A stretch of DNA of 64,000 nt from Lichenicola sp964247735 (GTDB taxonomy: Bacteria > Pseudomonadota > Alphaproteobacteria > Acetobacterales > Acetobacteraceae). Every line of letters begins with the position of its first letter. The first letter of the stretch is position 1. The translations under genes and the position numbers were made by a program. The notes beneath the pieces are model-generated. The model saw only the letters and a program-made list of their open reading frames with translations, did no database searches and was not told where the DNA came from. The stretch covers positions 62,001 to 126,000 of the forward strand of contig CAXTVS010000002.1 of the NCBI GenBank assembly GCA_964247735.1. The letters run 5' to 3'. Below, one piece after another: positions 11,198-18,865 of this stretch.

Positions 11198-11317
11198 GTT
11201 TGCCTCCTGGTTCTACTTGATACCGGAACAATACCGCAGAGGGAGTCCAAAGTCCACTCAAATACAGATTGTGGTACTGGGCAATATATACCTATCGAGA
11301 ACTGCCGGTCGGCATAT
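11198..11317 (-). promoter_or_regulatory. AT-rich upstream region of the low-complexity gene
   Basis: This 120-bp stretch is much more AT-rich than its surroundings, including tatatata near 11285, and sits between the hairpin after the MFS gene and the start of the 188-residue gene on the same strand. It is the likely promoter region. No confident -35/-10 pair could be assigned. Confidence 0.35.
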
Positions 11318-11338
11318 CCTGCCGCGTCCGGCGGCAGG
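11318..11338 (-). terminator. Hairpin after the Bcr/CflA gene
   Basis: Perfect 8-bp stem CCTGCCGC/GCGGCAGG with a 5-base loop, a few bases beyond the MFS stop codon on the minus strand. No T-run follows, so it is a probable rather than certain terminator. Confidence 0.5.
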
Positions 11339-11342
11339 GCGG

Positions 11343-12542
11343 TCAGCGCGGGCGCTGCCGGTCGCAGATCAGGGCGGCCATGGCGCCGGCCAGCATCAGC
11401 GCGGTCATGGCCACCGGATTGGCCGGCGCGGTCCAGCCGACCAGCACGGTGCTCAGCGCGCCGATGAAGAACACGGTGGTGCCGTAGAGGGCCGAGGCGG
11501 CTCCCGCGGCGCCGCCATGGGCCAGGACCGAGCCGAGTGCGGCACCCGGCAGCAGCAGGCCGAGGAAGGCCATGCAGGCCATCATGCCCAGCGTCATGCC
11601 GAGCGCGCCGCCGCCGCCGGTGATCGCCATGCCGAGCATCGCGGTGGTGGCGGCGACCAGGCCCAGGCTGCCGCAGGTCAGGGCGCGGTCGAGCCCGATC
11701 CGGGCGACCAGGCGGGCGTTGCCCTGAGTGCCGGCGATGTAGCCGACCGCGTTCAGGATGAACACCGCGCCGAAGGTGGTGGGGCTGAGCCGGTAATGGC
11801 CGAGGAACACCGGCGGCGCGCCGGCCAGGAAGCTGAACAGGCTGAAGGTGCCGAAGCCGCCTTCCAGCGCGTGGGTGCGGAAGGAGCGGCCGCGCCAGGC
11901 GATGATGTAGCCGACCACCGTGTTGCCGACCCGCAGCCGCCCGTGCTGGTGCGGGCGCAGGGTTTCCGGCAGGTAGCGGTAGATCAGCACCGAGCATAGC
12001 AGGCCGTAGAGGGCGGCGATCCAGAAGATGCCACGCCAGTTCCAGTGCTGGGCGATCACGGCGCCGAGCGTCGGCGCCAGCACCGGCACCACCCCCATGA
12101 CCATCACCATGCGGCCCAGCATCCGGGCCGCCTCGGCGCCGTCCTTGACCACGTCGGCAATCACCGCGCGCGGGATCACCAGGCTGGCGGCGGCCCCCAC
12201 CGCGGCCCACAGCCGCCACCAGGACAGGTGGGTCATGGTGTCGGCGAGCGCGCAGCCGATCGAGGCCAGGGTGTAGACGACGGTGCCGATCAGCAGCGGC
12301 AGGCGGCGGCCGTAGCTGTCGGCGAGCGGGCCGTGGGTGATCTGGCCGAACGACAGGCCGAGGAACCAGGCCGCGAGCGTCAGCTGGACCTGACCCGGCT
12401 GCGCGCCAAGCGTCGCCTTCATTGCCGGGAAGGCGGGAAGGTACATGTCGGTCGAGATCGGGCCGACCGCGGTCAGCAGGGCCAGAAGCACCGTGATCAG
12501 GATCGGAGAACGCGTTGCCTCGCGCGTGCGCTGCCCAGACAC
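11343..12542 (-). CDS. Bcr/CflA-family multidrug efflux MFS transporter
   Basis: A 399-residue, 12-helix drug:proton antiporter of the inner membrane. Family signatures are the helix-1 motif GPISTDMYLPAFPAM, the loop motif GPLADSYGRRLPLLIG (MFS motif A, DRxGRR-like) and PETLRPHQ after helix 6. Substrates of relatives include bicyclomycin, chloramphenicol and sulfonamides; the substrate here is unknown. GTG at 12542 is chosen because GGAAAGGG lies 8 bases upstream and homology starts soon after; an ATG at 12596 would add 18 residues without a ribosome binding site. Confidence 0.9.
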   Translation of the reverse strand: MSGQRTREATRSPILITVLLALLTAVGPISTDMYLPAFPAMKATLGAQPGQVQLTLAAWFLGLSFGQITHGPLADSYGRRLPLLIGTVVYTLASIGCALADTMTHLSWWRLWAAVGAAASLVIPRAVIADVVKDGAEAARMLGRMVMVMGVVPVLAPTLGAVIAQHWNWRGIFWIAALYGLLCSVLIYRYLPETLRPHQHGRLRVGNTVVGYIIAWRGRSFRTHALEGGFGTFSLFSFLAGAPPVFLGHYRLSPTTFGAVFILNAVGYIAGTQGNARLVARIGLDRALTCGSLGLVAATTAMLGMAITGGGGALGMTLGMMACMAFLGLLLPGAALGSVLAHGGAAGAASALYGTTVFFIGALSTVLVGWTAPANPVAMTALMLAGAMAALICDRQRPR

Positions 12543-12722
12543 GCCATCACCCTTTCCGTCAGGCCGGAGCGGATCATGGCCGGTTCGCGCGGACATGGCG
12601 ACAGGGGGCCGACCGGGCGGCGCGCTCGCCGTGCTTGTCTCTGTTCCTGTTGTGTTCTTAGATGGCGGTCAGGGCGTCGCCGGACCGGCGGGCAGCGGTG
12701 CGAACGGAGCCGGGGATCAGGG

Positions 12723-12920
12723 ATGCCAGACGAAGCCGGTCCGCCTGCCCTGCTACCGCTCGGCCTTCGCGACACTGCCGAAGCGCTGCAGCACGCGCTC
12801 GAGCTGCGCCGGACCGGTCTGGCGCGGGACGCGATGACGAACGCGCTGAACGGCGTGGTGGCCGAGCTGCTGGCGGACGCGTTGATCTCGGCCGGCTACG
12901 TGGTGTCGATCAGACGCTGA
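12723..12920 (+). CDS. Small hypothetical protein (65 residues)
   Basis: A short frame starting MPDEAGPPALLPLGLRDTAE with an AGGG-like site just upstream. It is predicted to be largely helical (ALQHALELRR, NALNGVVAELLADALISAGY) and lacks a signal peptide or known motif. Its amino-acid composition is ordinary, unlike shadow frames nearby. Divergent from the Bcr/CflA gene. No function can be given. Confidence 0.4.
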   Translation: MPDEAGPPALLPLGLRDTAEALQHALELRRTGLARDAMTNALNGVVAELLADALISAGYVVSIRR

Positions 12921-13042
12921 GGCCTGGCGCCGGGAGCGGTGCGGGGTCGCGTGCCTGGGGAGATGCGCCGGCCGTGTCACGGCCCCACTTCCGGTGCATG
13001 CCGGGCAGACAGGAGCAGCGGCCTCGGTGCCCGGGACGGGTC

Positions 13043-13525
13043 CTATGGTCTCTTCCTGGCACGCGACCCGGACCTTCCAGGCGATCCCGCGGACGCCTTC
13101 GCAGGCAGCGCAGGCGCTGCGTTCCCTCGGTTGTCGCCTTCACCGGCCTCGGCCGCCGCCGCAAACATGGCGGCGAGAAGCGTTCGGCGCAGCTTCTCCT
13201 TGGCAGGCGCTTCGGAAGGCGCTGCATTCGTCATGTCCCTGGGCGGCGCCTGGTCGGGCTTCCCGGCGGCCGGTGCCTCGGACGGTGGACATGGATCGCG
13301 GCCCTCCCGGAAACCGTAGAGGACGAAGTGCAGGAACGGGTTCAGGGGCGAAGCGCGCACGTCTGCGTTCGCCGCGAGGTACCGCCTGGTGTCGAAGAAG
13401 GCGTTCGGGTTCCGGCCTTCCCCTGCACCGTGGTCGAGGTAGTGCTGGACCGGGTCGAGACGCGCTTTCGCGACGTCTTCGTGTTGCCGGAGGTACCAGT
13501 CGGGATCGAAAAGGAGCGGTTTCAT
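13043..13525 (-). CDS. Protein with glycosyltransferase-associated FDxxWYL repeats
   Basis: A 160-residue protein with two copies of a roughly 30-residue module often found attached to glycosyltransferases and polysaccharide-synthesis proteins: FDPDWYLRQHEDV...HYLDHGAGEGRNP, then FDTRRYLAANADV...HFVLYGFREGRDP. No catalytic domain accompanies the modules; the C-terminus is an Ala/Arg-rich tail. The start at 13525 (MKPLLFDPDW) is chosen because GGAG lies 7 bases upstream and the module begins there; an in-frame ATG at 13693 would overlap the upstream GNAT gene by 25 bp. Function unknown, probably linked to cell-surface glycans. Confidence 0.6.
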   Translation of the reverse strand: MKPLLFDPDWYLRQHEDVAKARLDPVQHYLDHGAGEGRNPNAFFDTRRYLAANADVRASPLNPFLHFVLYGFREGRDPCPPSEAPAAGKPDQAPPRDMTNAAPSEAPAKEKLRRTLLAAMFAAAAEAGEGDNRGNAAPALPAKASAGSPGRSGSRARKRP

Positions 13526-13668
13526 GTCCCGCTCCGGCTCCCCAGCCGGCAGCCCCGGCCCGCTCGTCCGCGAAGCGCCGCGCGAGCGGGACGGAACCGC
13601 GGGTTTGCCGCAAGTCGGGTCCGAGGCGTCGTTGCCGGGCATCCGTGATGTCCTCCGTCGAATGGGCG

Positions 13669-14208
13669 TCACGACCGCCGCCCCGCCCGCCATTGCGCTG
13701 CCGTCTGGGCATAAAGATCCGTGGTTGCTTCATGGAACGGCGGCGGCATCTGCACCGGTCCCCGCCGTGCCGAGCCGAGCTTCACGGCCACCGCGACGGA
13801 GGCCATGTTCTCCGGGTCGATGAGATGGATCACCTCGGGCCATCCCAGGGTGTCGAAGGCCCATTGCACGGCCGCCGCAGCCGCTTCCACGGCGTACCCC
13901 TGCCTCCAGGCATCCCGATGCAGCCCCCAGCCGACTTCCGGCCCCGGCCAGCCCTCCGGCCACCAGGGCCCGACCCGACCGATCCAGCGGCCGGTGCTGC
14001 GCTCGACGACGGAGAACATGCCGAAGCCATACAGCGCCCAGCTGCCCGCCATGGAGGCCATGGAGCGCCAGGCGGCGAAGCCGGGTTGTGCACCACCGAT
14101 GTAGTGCATGGCCTCGGGATCGGCGCTGCACTCCAACCAGCGGCCCAGGTCGGACCCGATGGGAGGACGCAGGATCAGGCGGGTCGTTTCGAGAAGAGGA
14201 GGGGGCAT
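13669..14208 (-). CDS. GNAT-family N-acetyltransferase (RimJ/RimL-like)
   Basis: A 179-residue acyltransferase using acetyl-CoA. The chain opens with LLETTRLILRPP, typical of the RimJ/RimL branch, and continues with GPEVGWGLHRDAWRQGYAVEA, the acetyl-CoA pyrophosphate-binding region, and HLIDPENMASVAVAVKLG, the conserved Asn-containing helix. Relatives acetylate protein N-termini or small amines; the substrate is not predictable. The start MPPPLLETT is chosen from family similarity; the open frame extends to 14307. It may be co-transcribed with the downstream repeat protein. Confidence 0.85.
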   Translation of the reverse strand: MPPPLLETTRLILRPPIGSDLGRWLECSADPEAMHYIGGAQPGFAAWRSMASMAGSWALYGFGMFSVVERSTGRWIGRVGPWWPEGWPGPEVGWGLHRDAWRQGYAVEAAAAAVQWAFDTLGWPEVIHLIDPENMASVAVAVKLGSARRGPVQMPPPFHEATTDLYAQTAAQWRAGRRS

Positions 14209-14596
14209 GGAAGAGGCCTGGGAAACGGCGACTGCGGCGACGCGGCCGGGAAAGTCATCCGGTTGAGCATGGATCATGAGTCGGGCGTCCGGCCGGCGCA
14301 ATGCCACCGGTGACAGATGCCCAGACCAAAGCCGGCAAAGGCTCCGGATCCCGCCAGAGGCATCGGCAGCCGTTCCCGGTCTCGCCCGAGCTGGTCAAGA
14401 CTGCCGGGGTCGATGCCGTCGAGCCAGGCGCAGGCTGCGCGGCGGTCCGACCTCATGATCGACGAACATCCGGTGGGCCGTCTTGATGATCTGCCGTCAT
14501 GGGCTCGCCGACCGTGCTGCAGCCGGGTCTGGTGGACAACAAGCACTCGGACCGGCCTTGATCCATGCCGGAATGTCCAAGGCGAGGAGCACGGCC
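14209..14596. other. Gene-free stretch
   Basis: Nothing recognisable in any frame. The region begins the decayed interval that extends to tRNA-Thr. Confidence 0.4.
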
Positions 14597-14948
14597 ATGC
14601 CAGTGACAGGAATCGGTGGCTTCTTCTTCCGGTCAGACGATCCAGGCTCCCTTTCGGCCTGGTATCAGAAGCCTCTCGGCATCGGTTCCGGCGACCCCGC
14701 CTGGCATCAAGCGGCCGGTCCGACGGCTTTCACGCCTTTTCCTGGTTCCACCGACTACTTCCCGGCGGAGAAGCAATGGATGCTGGAGCTTCGGGTTTCA
14801 AGGCTTGAGCTTCTGCTGCATGCTCGCAGGGGCCGGCATCGTGGTCCTGAGGGATGTCGCGTGGAATACACCTGAACCCGGCCGCTTCGCCCGCATCCAT
14901 GATCCAGAGGGCAATCCGATCGAGCTATGGGAGCCGCCTCTCGCCTAG
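14597..14948 (+). pseudogene. VOC/glyoxalase-family protein, frameshifted
   Basis: The first part starts MPVTGIGGFFFRSDDPGSLS with a WYQKPLGI motif and reads to about LRVSRLELLL; the family C-terminus continues in the +1 frame as LAGAGIVVLRDV...RFARIHDPEGNPIELWEPP. Joined, this is a complete small vicinal-oxygen-chelate protein of about 117 residues with the usual metal-ligand Glu in IELWEPP. The frame changes near 14800-14830. A GGAG ribosome binding site remains upstream. Either a true single-base lesion or a sequencing error; the surrounding decay favours the former. Confidence 0.75.
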
Positions 14949-15161
14949 GTCTGCTCCTGGCCGATCTCAGGGGTGGCTGGTAGGGCAGCCGTCGGCACCG
15001 CTTGTTCAATTTTCGCATCACAGGTTTCGGCCGCTCAAGCCGGATACTCCCGGCGGCAACCGGTCCTGGCTCGCCTGCACACGAACCGGACGTCGAGCAA
15101 GCCGCTCCCGACAGCAGGAGCAGGTTGTCAAGGTCCGTAACGATCCCCTCCGACGCTGGTA
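14949..15161. other. Short gene-free stretch
   Basis: Slightly less GC-rich than the surroundings; no gene, RNA or mobile-element end recognised. Confidence 0.35.
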
Positions 15162-15314
15162 TCAGAGTGCTGCAAGCGCGTGGATCTGCTCGGCGAGCAT
15201 TCCGGCGATTCTGGGGAGGTGCTGAGGGATCGTAGCGATGGTCTCTGCGACGGCTTTGCCGCCTTCGGCTTGGGCGTCTGTCAGGGCATCATGACGGCCT
15301 TCCTGGCAGCCCAT
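15162..15314 (-). CDS. Small hypothetical protein (50 residues)
   Basis: A short frame starting MGCQEGRHDALTDAQ with codon use and composition like real protein (AVAETIATIPQHLPRIAGML, EQIHALAAL at the end) and predicted helical throughout. Its start lies inside the last codons of the upstream secreted-protein gene (26-bp overlap), with GGAG a few bases before the ATG, suggesting translational coupling. No known family. It could equally be the surviving tail of a longer gene. Confidence 0.4.
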   Translation of the reverse strand: MGCQEGRHDALTDAQAEGGKAVAETIATIPQHLPRIAGMLAEQIHALAAL

Positions 15315-15750
15315 CAGCTCCGATCTTGATCGGGCGGTGTCCCGGCAGCGTGAGAGTCCCCGCGGTGATCCTTGAGTCGCCTACAAAATTCGGGCTGGTC
15401 CATCTGACGGCACAGCTTTGGGCATCCACGACGTAGACCCGGCTTTCACTGCCGGAATAGATCGTGACGTAGAGCAGGTGGCCCTGCGTCATGCTCAGCG
15501 GCTTTTCGATGATCGCCACGTCCTCGCTGACCGTGCAATCGGCCTTCCTGGCGCTGGTGATCCGGATGGGACCCTGCCAGGCACCCGGCGCCTTCGGGTC
15601 ATCGGGTTCGCCGAGGTCGAGATGATAGCCGGCAACCTCTGCCGAGGAACCTTGCGGGATGATCTGAACGAACGTCGGCCCGGTGCCTGATGCCAGGGTA
15701 GTCCCTGCGATCGCAGCGCCTGCAAGCACACCCAGAACGATCGCTTTCAC
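15289..15750 (-). CDS. Secreted hypothetical protein
   Basis: A 153-residue protein with a typical Sec signal peptide (VKAIVLGVLAGAAIAG, then TTLASG). The mature part has a beta-rich pattern (HLLYVTIYSGSESRVYVVDA, RITAGTLTLPG) and two cysteines (KADCTVS, QSCAVRW) that could form a disulfide. Not recognised as a named family. GTG at 15750 is chosen because AAGG lies about 9 bases upstream and the signal peptide begins there. That start overlaps the stop of the broken upstream peptidase-like gene (GTGA), implying a former operon, in which this periplasmic protein could be a partner or inhibitor of that enzyme. Confidence 0.6.
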   Translation of the reverse strand: MKAIVLGVLAGAAIAGTTLASGTGPTFVQIIPQGSSAEVAGYHLDLGEPDDPKAPGAWQGPIRITSARKADCTVSEDVAIIEKPLSMTQGHLLYVTIYSGSESRVYVVDAQSCAVRWTSPNFVGDSRITAGTLTLPGHRPIKIGADGLPGRPS

Positions 15751-15975
15751 GACTTGGCCTTCAGGCTCGGCACCGGCTTCGCAAGATACTGAACCTCTGC
15801 CAGATCGGCATGCTTCCAGGCGAAGTTGAGGCCCCTGTCGCGATGTCGTGCGGCCCTTCGCGCGGCACGACGAACACGACATGTCCATGCCCGCCTTCCT
15901 GCCGGCGACCACAAGATGGTCCTGTGCCGCTGGCTGCCTCGCCTTGGCGGCACCGCTGCCCGGCTTCTCCAGCTC
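15747..15975 (-). pseudogene. Broken CHAP/NlpC-like peptidase remnant
   Basis: No single frame is open, but a coherent C-terminal half can be read by joining three: DHLVVAGRKAG (frame of 15912), then GHGHVVFVVPREGPHDIAT (frame of 15994), then GLNFAWKHADLAEVQYLAKP (frame ending at 15747). The GHxHVVFVVP strand with its histidine and the following strand pattern resemble the C-terminal half of CHAP/NlpC-type cysteine peptidases or peptidoglycan amidases. The catalytic Cys region is not found upstream. The stop overlaps the start of the secreted protein. The assignment rests on pattern only. Confidence 0.35.
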
Positions 15976-16000
15976 CGATTGGCGTTCCGGTCATCTACCA

Positions 16001-16442
16001 TGGTGTTCGCAAGGCGCTCAGCGGCACGCCCACATCACGGCAAGCGCCACGGCTCCCATGAAGCCGCTGCGATCGTTCTTGTGAACGTCCCGCGTGGGAA
16101 GCGGTGATCCCGAAGATCGGAAGGCTGGCTTGCGGATTGGCAGCGGGAGCCACGTGGGGCTTGGTGAGGGTCGTTGCGATCTCGGATGCACCTCTTCCAT
16201 GGCGACAACAGGCCTTCAGGCTGCGGCCAGCCAGATCCCCATGTTGTGGAATCGCAACGATCCCAAGCCTTCCGCCCGGAAGCGAGTCGGGGCTTTCCTG
16301 CGGAAGTAGAGGATGCTCGTGCGCGGGTCGTTCCAAGGCTGGCTCATGCGGATCGTCGTCGTGGTCGGATGTGCCGAAGAACGCCTCGGAAAACCAGAAC
16401 ATCCACCGTTCCGAAGGAAATCGACGTGCTACCGACACGGCA
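16001..16442. other. Gene-free, probably decayed stretch
   Basis: A 147-residue minus-strand frame exists but has no recognisable fold or ribosome binding site. It may contain the unreadable 5' part of the broken peptidase-like gene. Confidence 0.35.
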
Positions 16443-16514
16443 TGCCGGGTGAGGGATTTGAACCCCCGACCTTCGGTTTACAAAACCGCTGCACTACCGC
16501 TGTGCTAACCCGGC
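16443..16514 (-). tRNA. tRNA-Thr (anticodon TGT)
   Basis: On the minus strand the sequence folds as a complete cloverleaf: 7-bp acceptor GCCGGGT/ACCCGGC, D-arm AGCACAGCGGTAGTGC, anticodon arm with loop TTTGTAA giving anticodon TGT, and the T-arm GGGGGTTCAAATCCC. CCA is not encoded. Confidence 0.95.
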
Positions 16515-16967
16515 GAGCATCTGTCCCGTCCGGAACATGTCCGGCGCTGCAGAACCAGATCGGCTGCCGGTTGCCGGCGCTCGATCGGATTCGATCCTTC
16601 TGGCTTGCTTCGGGCGCATCGTCAACCCGACGCGTCGGGCGGGCATGCGCCGGTCGAAGGCCGGAACAAAGGCGGCAGCGGCCACGATCGTATCGGCGGC
16701 AAGTCGCGAGGCTTGGACAGAAGCGACGCAAATATTGCAGGAATGGGCGACCGCTTCAGCGCCCTGTCGTCGTAGGTCACGCTGCCGGATGTCACGGCAT
16801 AGTCGCGGCGGATGGACAGCATTGAAGGGTCGTTCTCCCCATCAGCCGCAGCCGTCGAGGCCAATACGGCAATGGCGACTTGCAAACTCGCTTGCCGCCG
16901 CGCATCAGGACATGGAGGCCCGTGCCTTGCGGGAATCACCGCCCGACCGTATCGAAGGACATCGAGC
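16515..16967. other. Intergenic region upstream of the AT-hook gene
   Basis: No gene is recognised. An in-frame ATG at 16812 could extend the AT-hook protein by 52 residues, but the extension has no domain-like features. Confidence 0.35.
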
Positions 16968-17372
16968 ATGGCTCGCACGACGACACCGACCCGCTCCTCT
17001 TCCAGGCGTGCAGCCGAGCCGGAACCCAGGAAGCGTCTCGGCCGCCCGCCCGGATCGAAGAACCGCGTCCCGTCCAAGGCGACGGCCGGCGCCGTTCGGT
17101 CGACGCGCAAGGCCGCGGCTCCGGCCTCACCGCGGGTGAGCAAGGCGGAGCTCGAGGCGCAGGTGGCCAAGCTGGAGCGCACGGTGGCCCGGCTGCGCAA
17201 GCAGAACGCGGCGCTGAAGCAGGCGGCCGAGGAGGCCGCCGCGACGCCCGCGCCGGAGCCGGTACCGGAACGCAAGTCCAGGCGGGGCACCGCCGCGCCC
17301 CGGGCGGGCACGCGTCGCAACGCGTCGGCCGAGGCCGGGTCGGCCCCGGTGGAACCCGACGCCGAGGCCTGA
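16968..17372 (+). CDS. AT-hook DNA-binding protein with coiled coil
   Basis: A 134-residue basic protein. An AT-hook is visible at about residues 22-31 (KRLGRPPGSKNR; the GRP core inserts into the minor groove of AT-rich DNA). A leucine-zipper-like coiled coil follows (ELEAQVAKLERTVARLRKQN), then a Lys/Arg/Ala-rich tail like that of histone-like proteins. Such proteins compact or mark AT-rich DNA in an otherwise GC-rich genome; the role here is inferred. The start has AAGGA about 10 bases upstream. An XRE-like gene starts 7 bp downstream, so the two are likely one transcript. Confidence 0.65.
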   Translation: MARTTTPTRSSSRRAAEPEPRKRLGRPPGSKNRVPSKATAGAVRSTRKAAAPASPRVSKAELEAQVAKLERTVARLRKQNAALKQAAEEAAATPAPEPVPERKSRRGTAAPRAGTRRNASAEAGSAPVEPDAEA

Positions 17373-17379
17373 TCCGGTC

Positions 17380-17781
17380 TTGAGCATCGGGGCGCGGCTG
17401 CAGGGGCGACTCGACCGGCTTGAGCTCGAACCGGATCAGGCCGCGCGCGTCGCCGGCGTGCCGGCCGAGCTGCTGCGCCGCATCCTGGCGGACCAGGCGC
17501 CGCTGCCGCGCGGCCAGCGCCTGGTGAAGCTGGCCGACGCGCTTGACACGTCGGTGTCCTACCTGATCGGCCTCGATCCGGACGTCCCGGTTCCGCCCGA
17601 GTTCCTGCAGGAGGACCAGGGCGCGCTCGGGCTGCTCGCCCTCGACGAGGAGACCATCCTGCGTGCGTACCGGCGGCTGGACGTGTCGTCGCGGGCGGCG
17701 CTTCTCCGGGTGGTGCTGAAGATGTCGCCGGAGCCGGAGGAGATGGAAAGGAAGCCGCTGCAGCGGGCGCCACGAGGCTAG
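17380..17781 (+). CDS. XRE-like helix-turn-helix protein
   Basis: A 133-residue protein with one Cro/C1-type helix-turn-helix: QAARVAGVPAELLRRILADQ, then RLVKLADALDTSVSYLIGLD (about residues 20-65). The C-terminal region is acidic and helical (LDEETILRAYRRLDVSSRAALLRVVL), as in Rhizobiales/Rhodospirillales regulators related to the phage-repressor type. TTG is used as start, 7 bp after the AT-hook gene stop; no strong ribosome binding site is present, so it may be translated by coupling. Confidence 0.7.
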   Translation: MSIGARLQGRLDRLELEPDQAARVAGVPAELLRRILADQAPLPRGQRLVKLADALDTSVSYLIGLDPDVPVPPEFLQEDQGALGLLALDEETILRAYRRLDVSSRAALLRVVLKMSPEPEEMERKPLQRAPRG

Positions 17782-17942
17782 GCGGCCCGTTCGTGCACCG
17801 CCGATCGCGAGACACGATGCCGCCGTGCGTGGCCGGACAGGTCGCGACCGTCGGCGATGCACTATCCGTTTCCCGTCGCCGCATCAGGCGCCGGTGGCGC
17901 AGGCGCTGGCAGGCGCGGACGCGATCCGGCTAGGGTGGAGCG

Positions 17943-18179
17943 ATGCGCCTTTCCATCCTTTCCATTCTCGTTCTTCTCGGGGTCGCCGGCTGCGGGTCCG
18001 GGCCGGACCATCCGCGCGGCGTCTTCGACCTGTCGGACGATCCCGGCCCGTCGCCGGGCCCGGTGCGGTCGGACGGCCTGCCGAGTGCATCCCATCGCGG
18101 CGGCAACGTCGGCGGCCTCCCGGGTGCCGGCGTGAACACCGGCTCCGGCATCGGCGGTGCCGGGACGTCCGGGTTCTGA
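17943..18179 (+). CDS. Small Gly/Pro-rich lipoprotein
   Basis: A 78-residue protein with a lipoprotein signal peptide, MRLSILSILVLLGVAGC, where GVAGC is the lipobox and Cys17 the predicted lipidation site. The mature part is disordered and Gly/Ser/Pro-rich with no known domain. It directly precedes a second lipoprotein gene. Confidence 0.6.
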   Translation: MRLSILSILVLLGVAGCGSGPDHPRGVFDLSDDPGPSPGPVRSDGLPSASHRGGNVGGLPGAGVNTGSGIGGAGTSGF

Positions 18180-18186
18180 GCCGCGG

Positions 18187-18795
18187 ATGACGGGGCGATG
18201 CCATGGCTGGCTGGCTCCCGGCCTGCTGGTCGGCCTGCTGCCAGGCCTGCCGCTGGCTGGATGCGCCCGCAGCAGCGCCCCAGTCACCATCGGGCAGGCG
18301 TTGGCGGAGGTGCAGCGCGAGCTGGGGGCTGCCGGCGCGGTCAGCGCGGTGGGTGCCGACCCCGCCCGCTTCGCCGCCGCGGCGCGGGCAGCGCAGTGCG
18401 CGGCGCAGCAGGCGGATCCGGAAGTGCCGCTGCTGGCGCATGACCTGTCGCTCGACCTGACCGGCTCGTTCTCCGCCACCGGCGGCTTCACCGTCGGCTC
18501 GGCGGTGGTCGGGCTCGGGGCGACGGCGTCGGCCACGCGCGGACAGACCCAGGAGATCGTGCTGCCGCTCAGCTTCGTGGCGCTGTCGGAGGTGCCGGCG
18601 ATGGTCGCGTCGCAGCGCCTGGCGCCGCTCGCCGCCCTGCCGCAGCGGGACCGCACGGCGGAAACGCGGCCGATCCTGGCGGAGCGCGACGCGCTGCGGG
18701 CACGGATCGGCGCGCTGATCCGGAGCTGGACGCCGGCGTCGTGCGGCGCGACGCAGGCGCCGGGCGTGCTGGAGCCCAGCGCGCGGCTGCGCTGA
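18187..18795 (+). CDS. Lipoprotein of unknown function
   Basis: A 202-residue protein with a lipoprotein signal (APGLLVGLLPGLPLAGC, lipobox PLAGC). After the lipidated Cys comes a helical segment (TIGQALAEVQRELGAAGAVS), then a beta-rich core typical of trypsin-co-occurring-like or uncharacterised envelope proteins (LSLDLTGSFSATGGFTVGSA, QEIVLPLSFVALSEVP). No catalytic motif is seen. ATG at 18187 is preferred over an upstream in-frame start at 18157 that overlaps the preceding gene. Probably co-transcribed with the small lipoprotein 7 bp upstream. Confidence 0.65.
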   Translation: MTGRCHGWLAPGLLVGLLPGLPLAGCARSSAPVTIGQALAEVQRELGAAGAVSAVGADPARFAAAARAAQCAAQQADPEVPLLAHDLSLDLTGSFSATGGFTVGSAVVGLGATASATRGQTQEIVLPLSFVALSEVPAMVASQRLAPLAALPQRDRTAETRPILAERDALRARIGALIRSWTPASCGATQAPGVLEPSARLR

Positions 18796-18865
18796 AGCGA
18801 ACACGGGCCGGAACCGTTGGCGGTCCCAAACGGTTGTCGTCCGAAACAAGAAACAGGACATCTCA

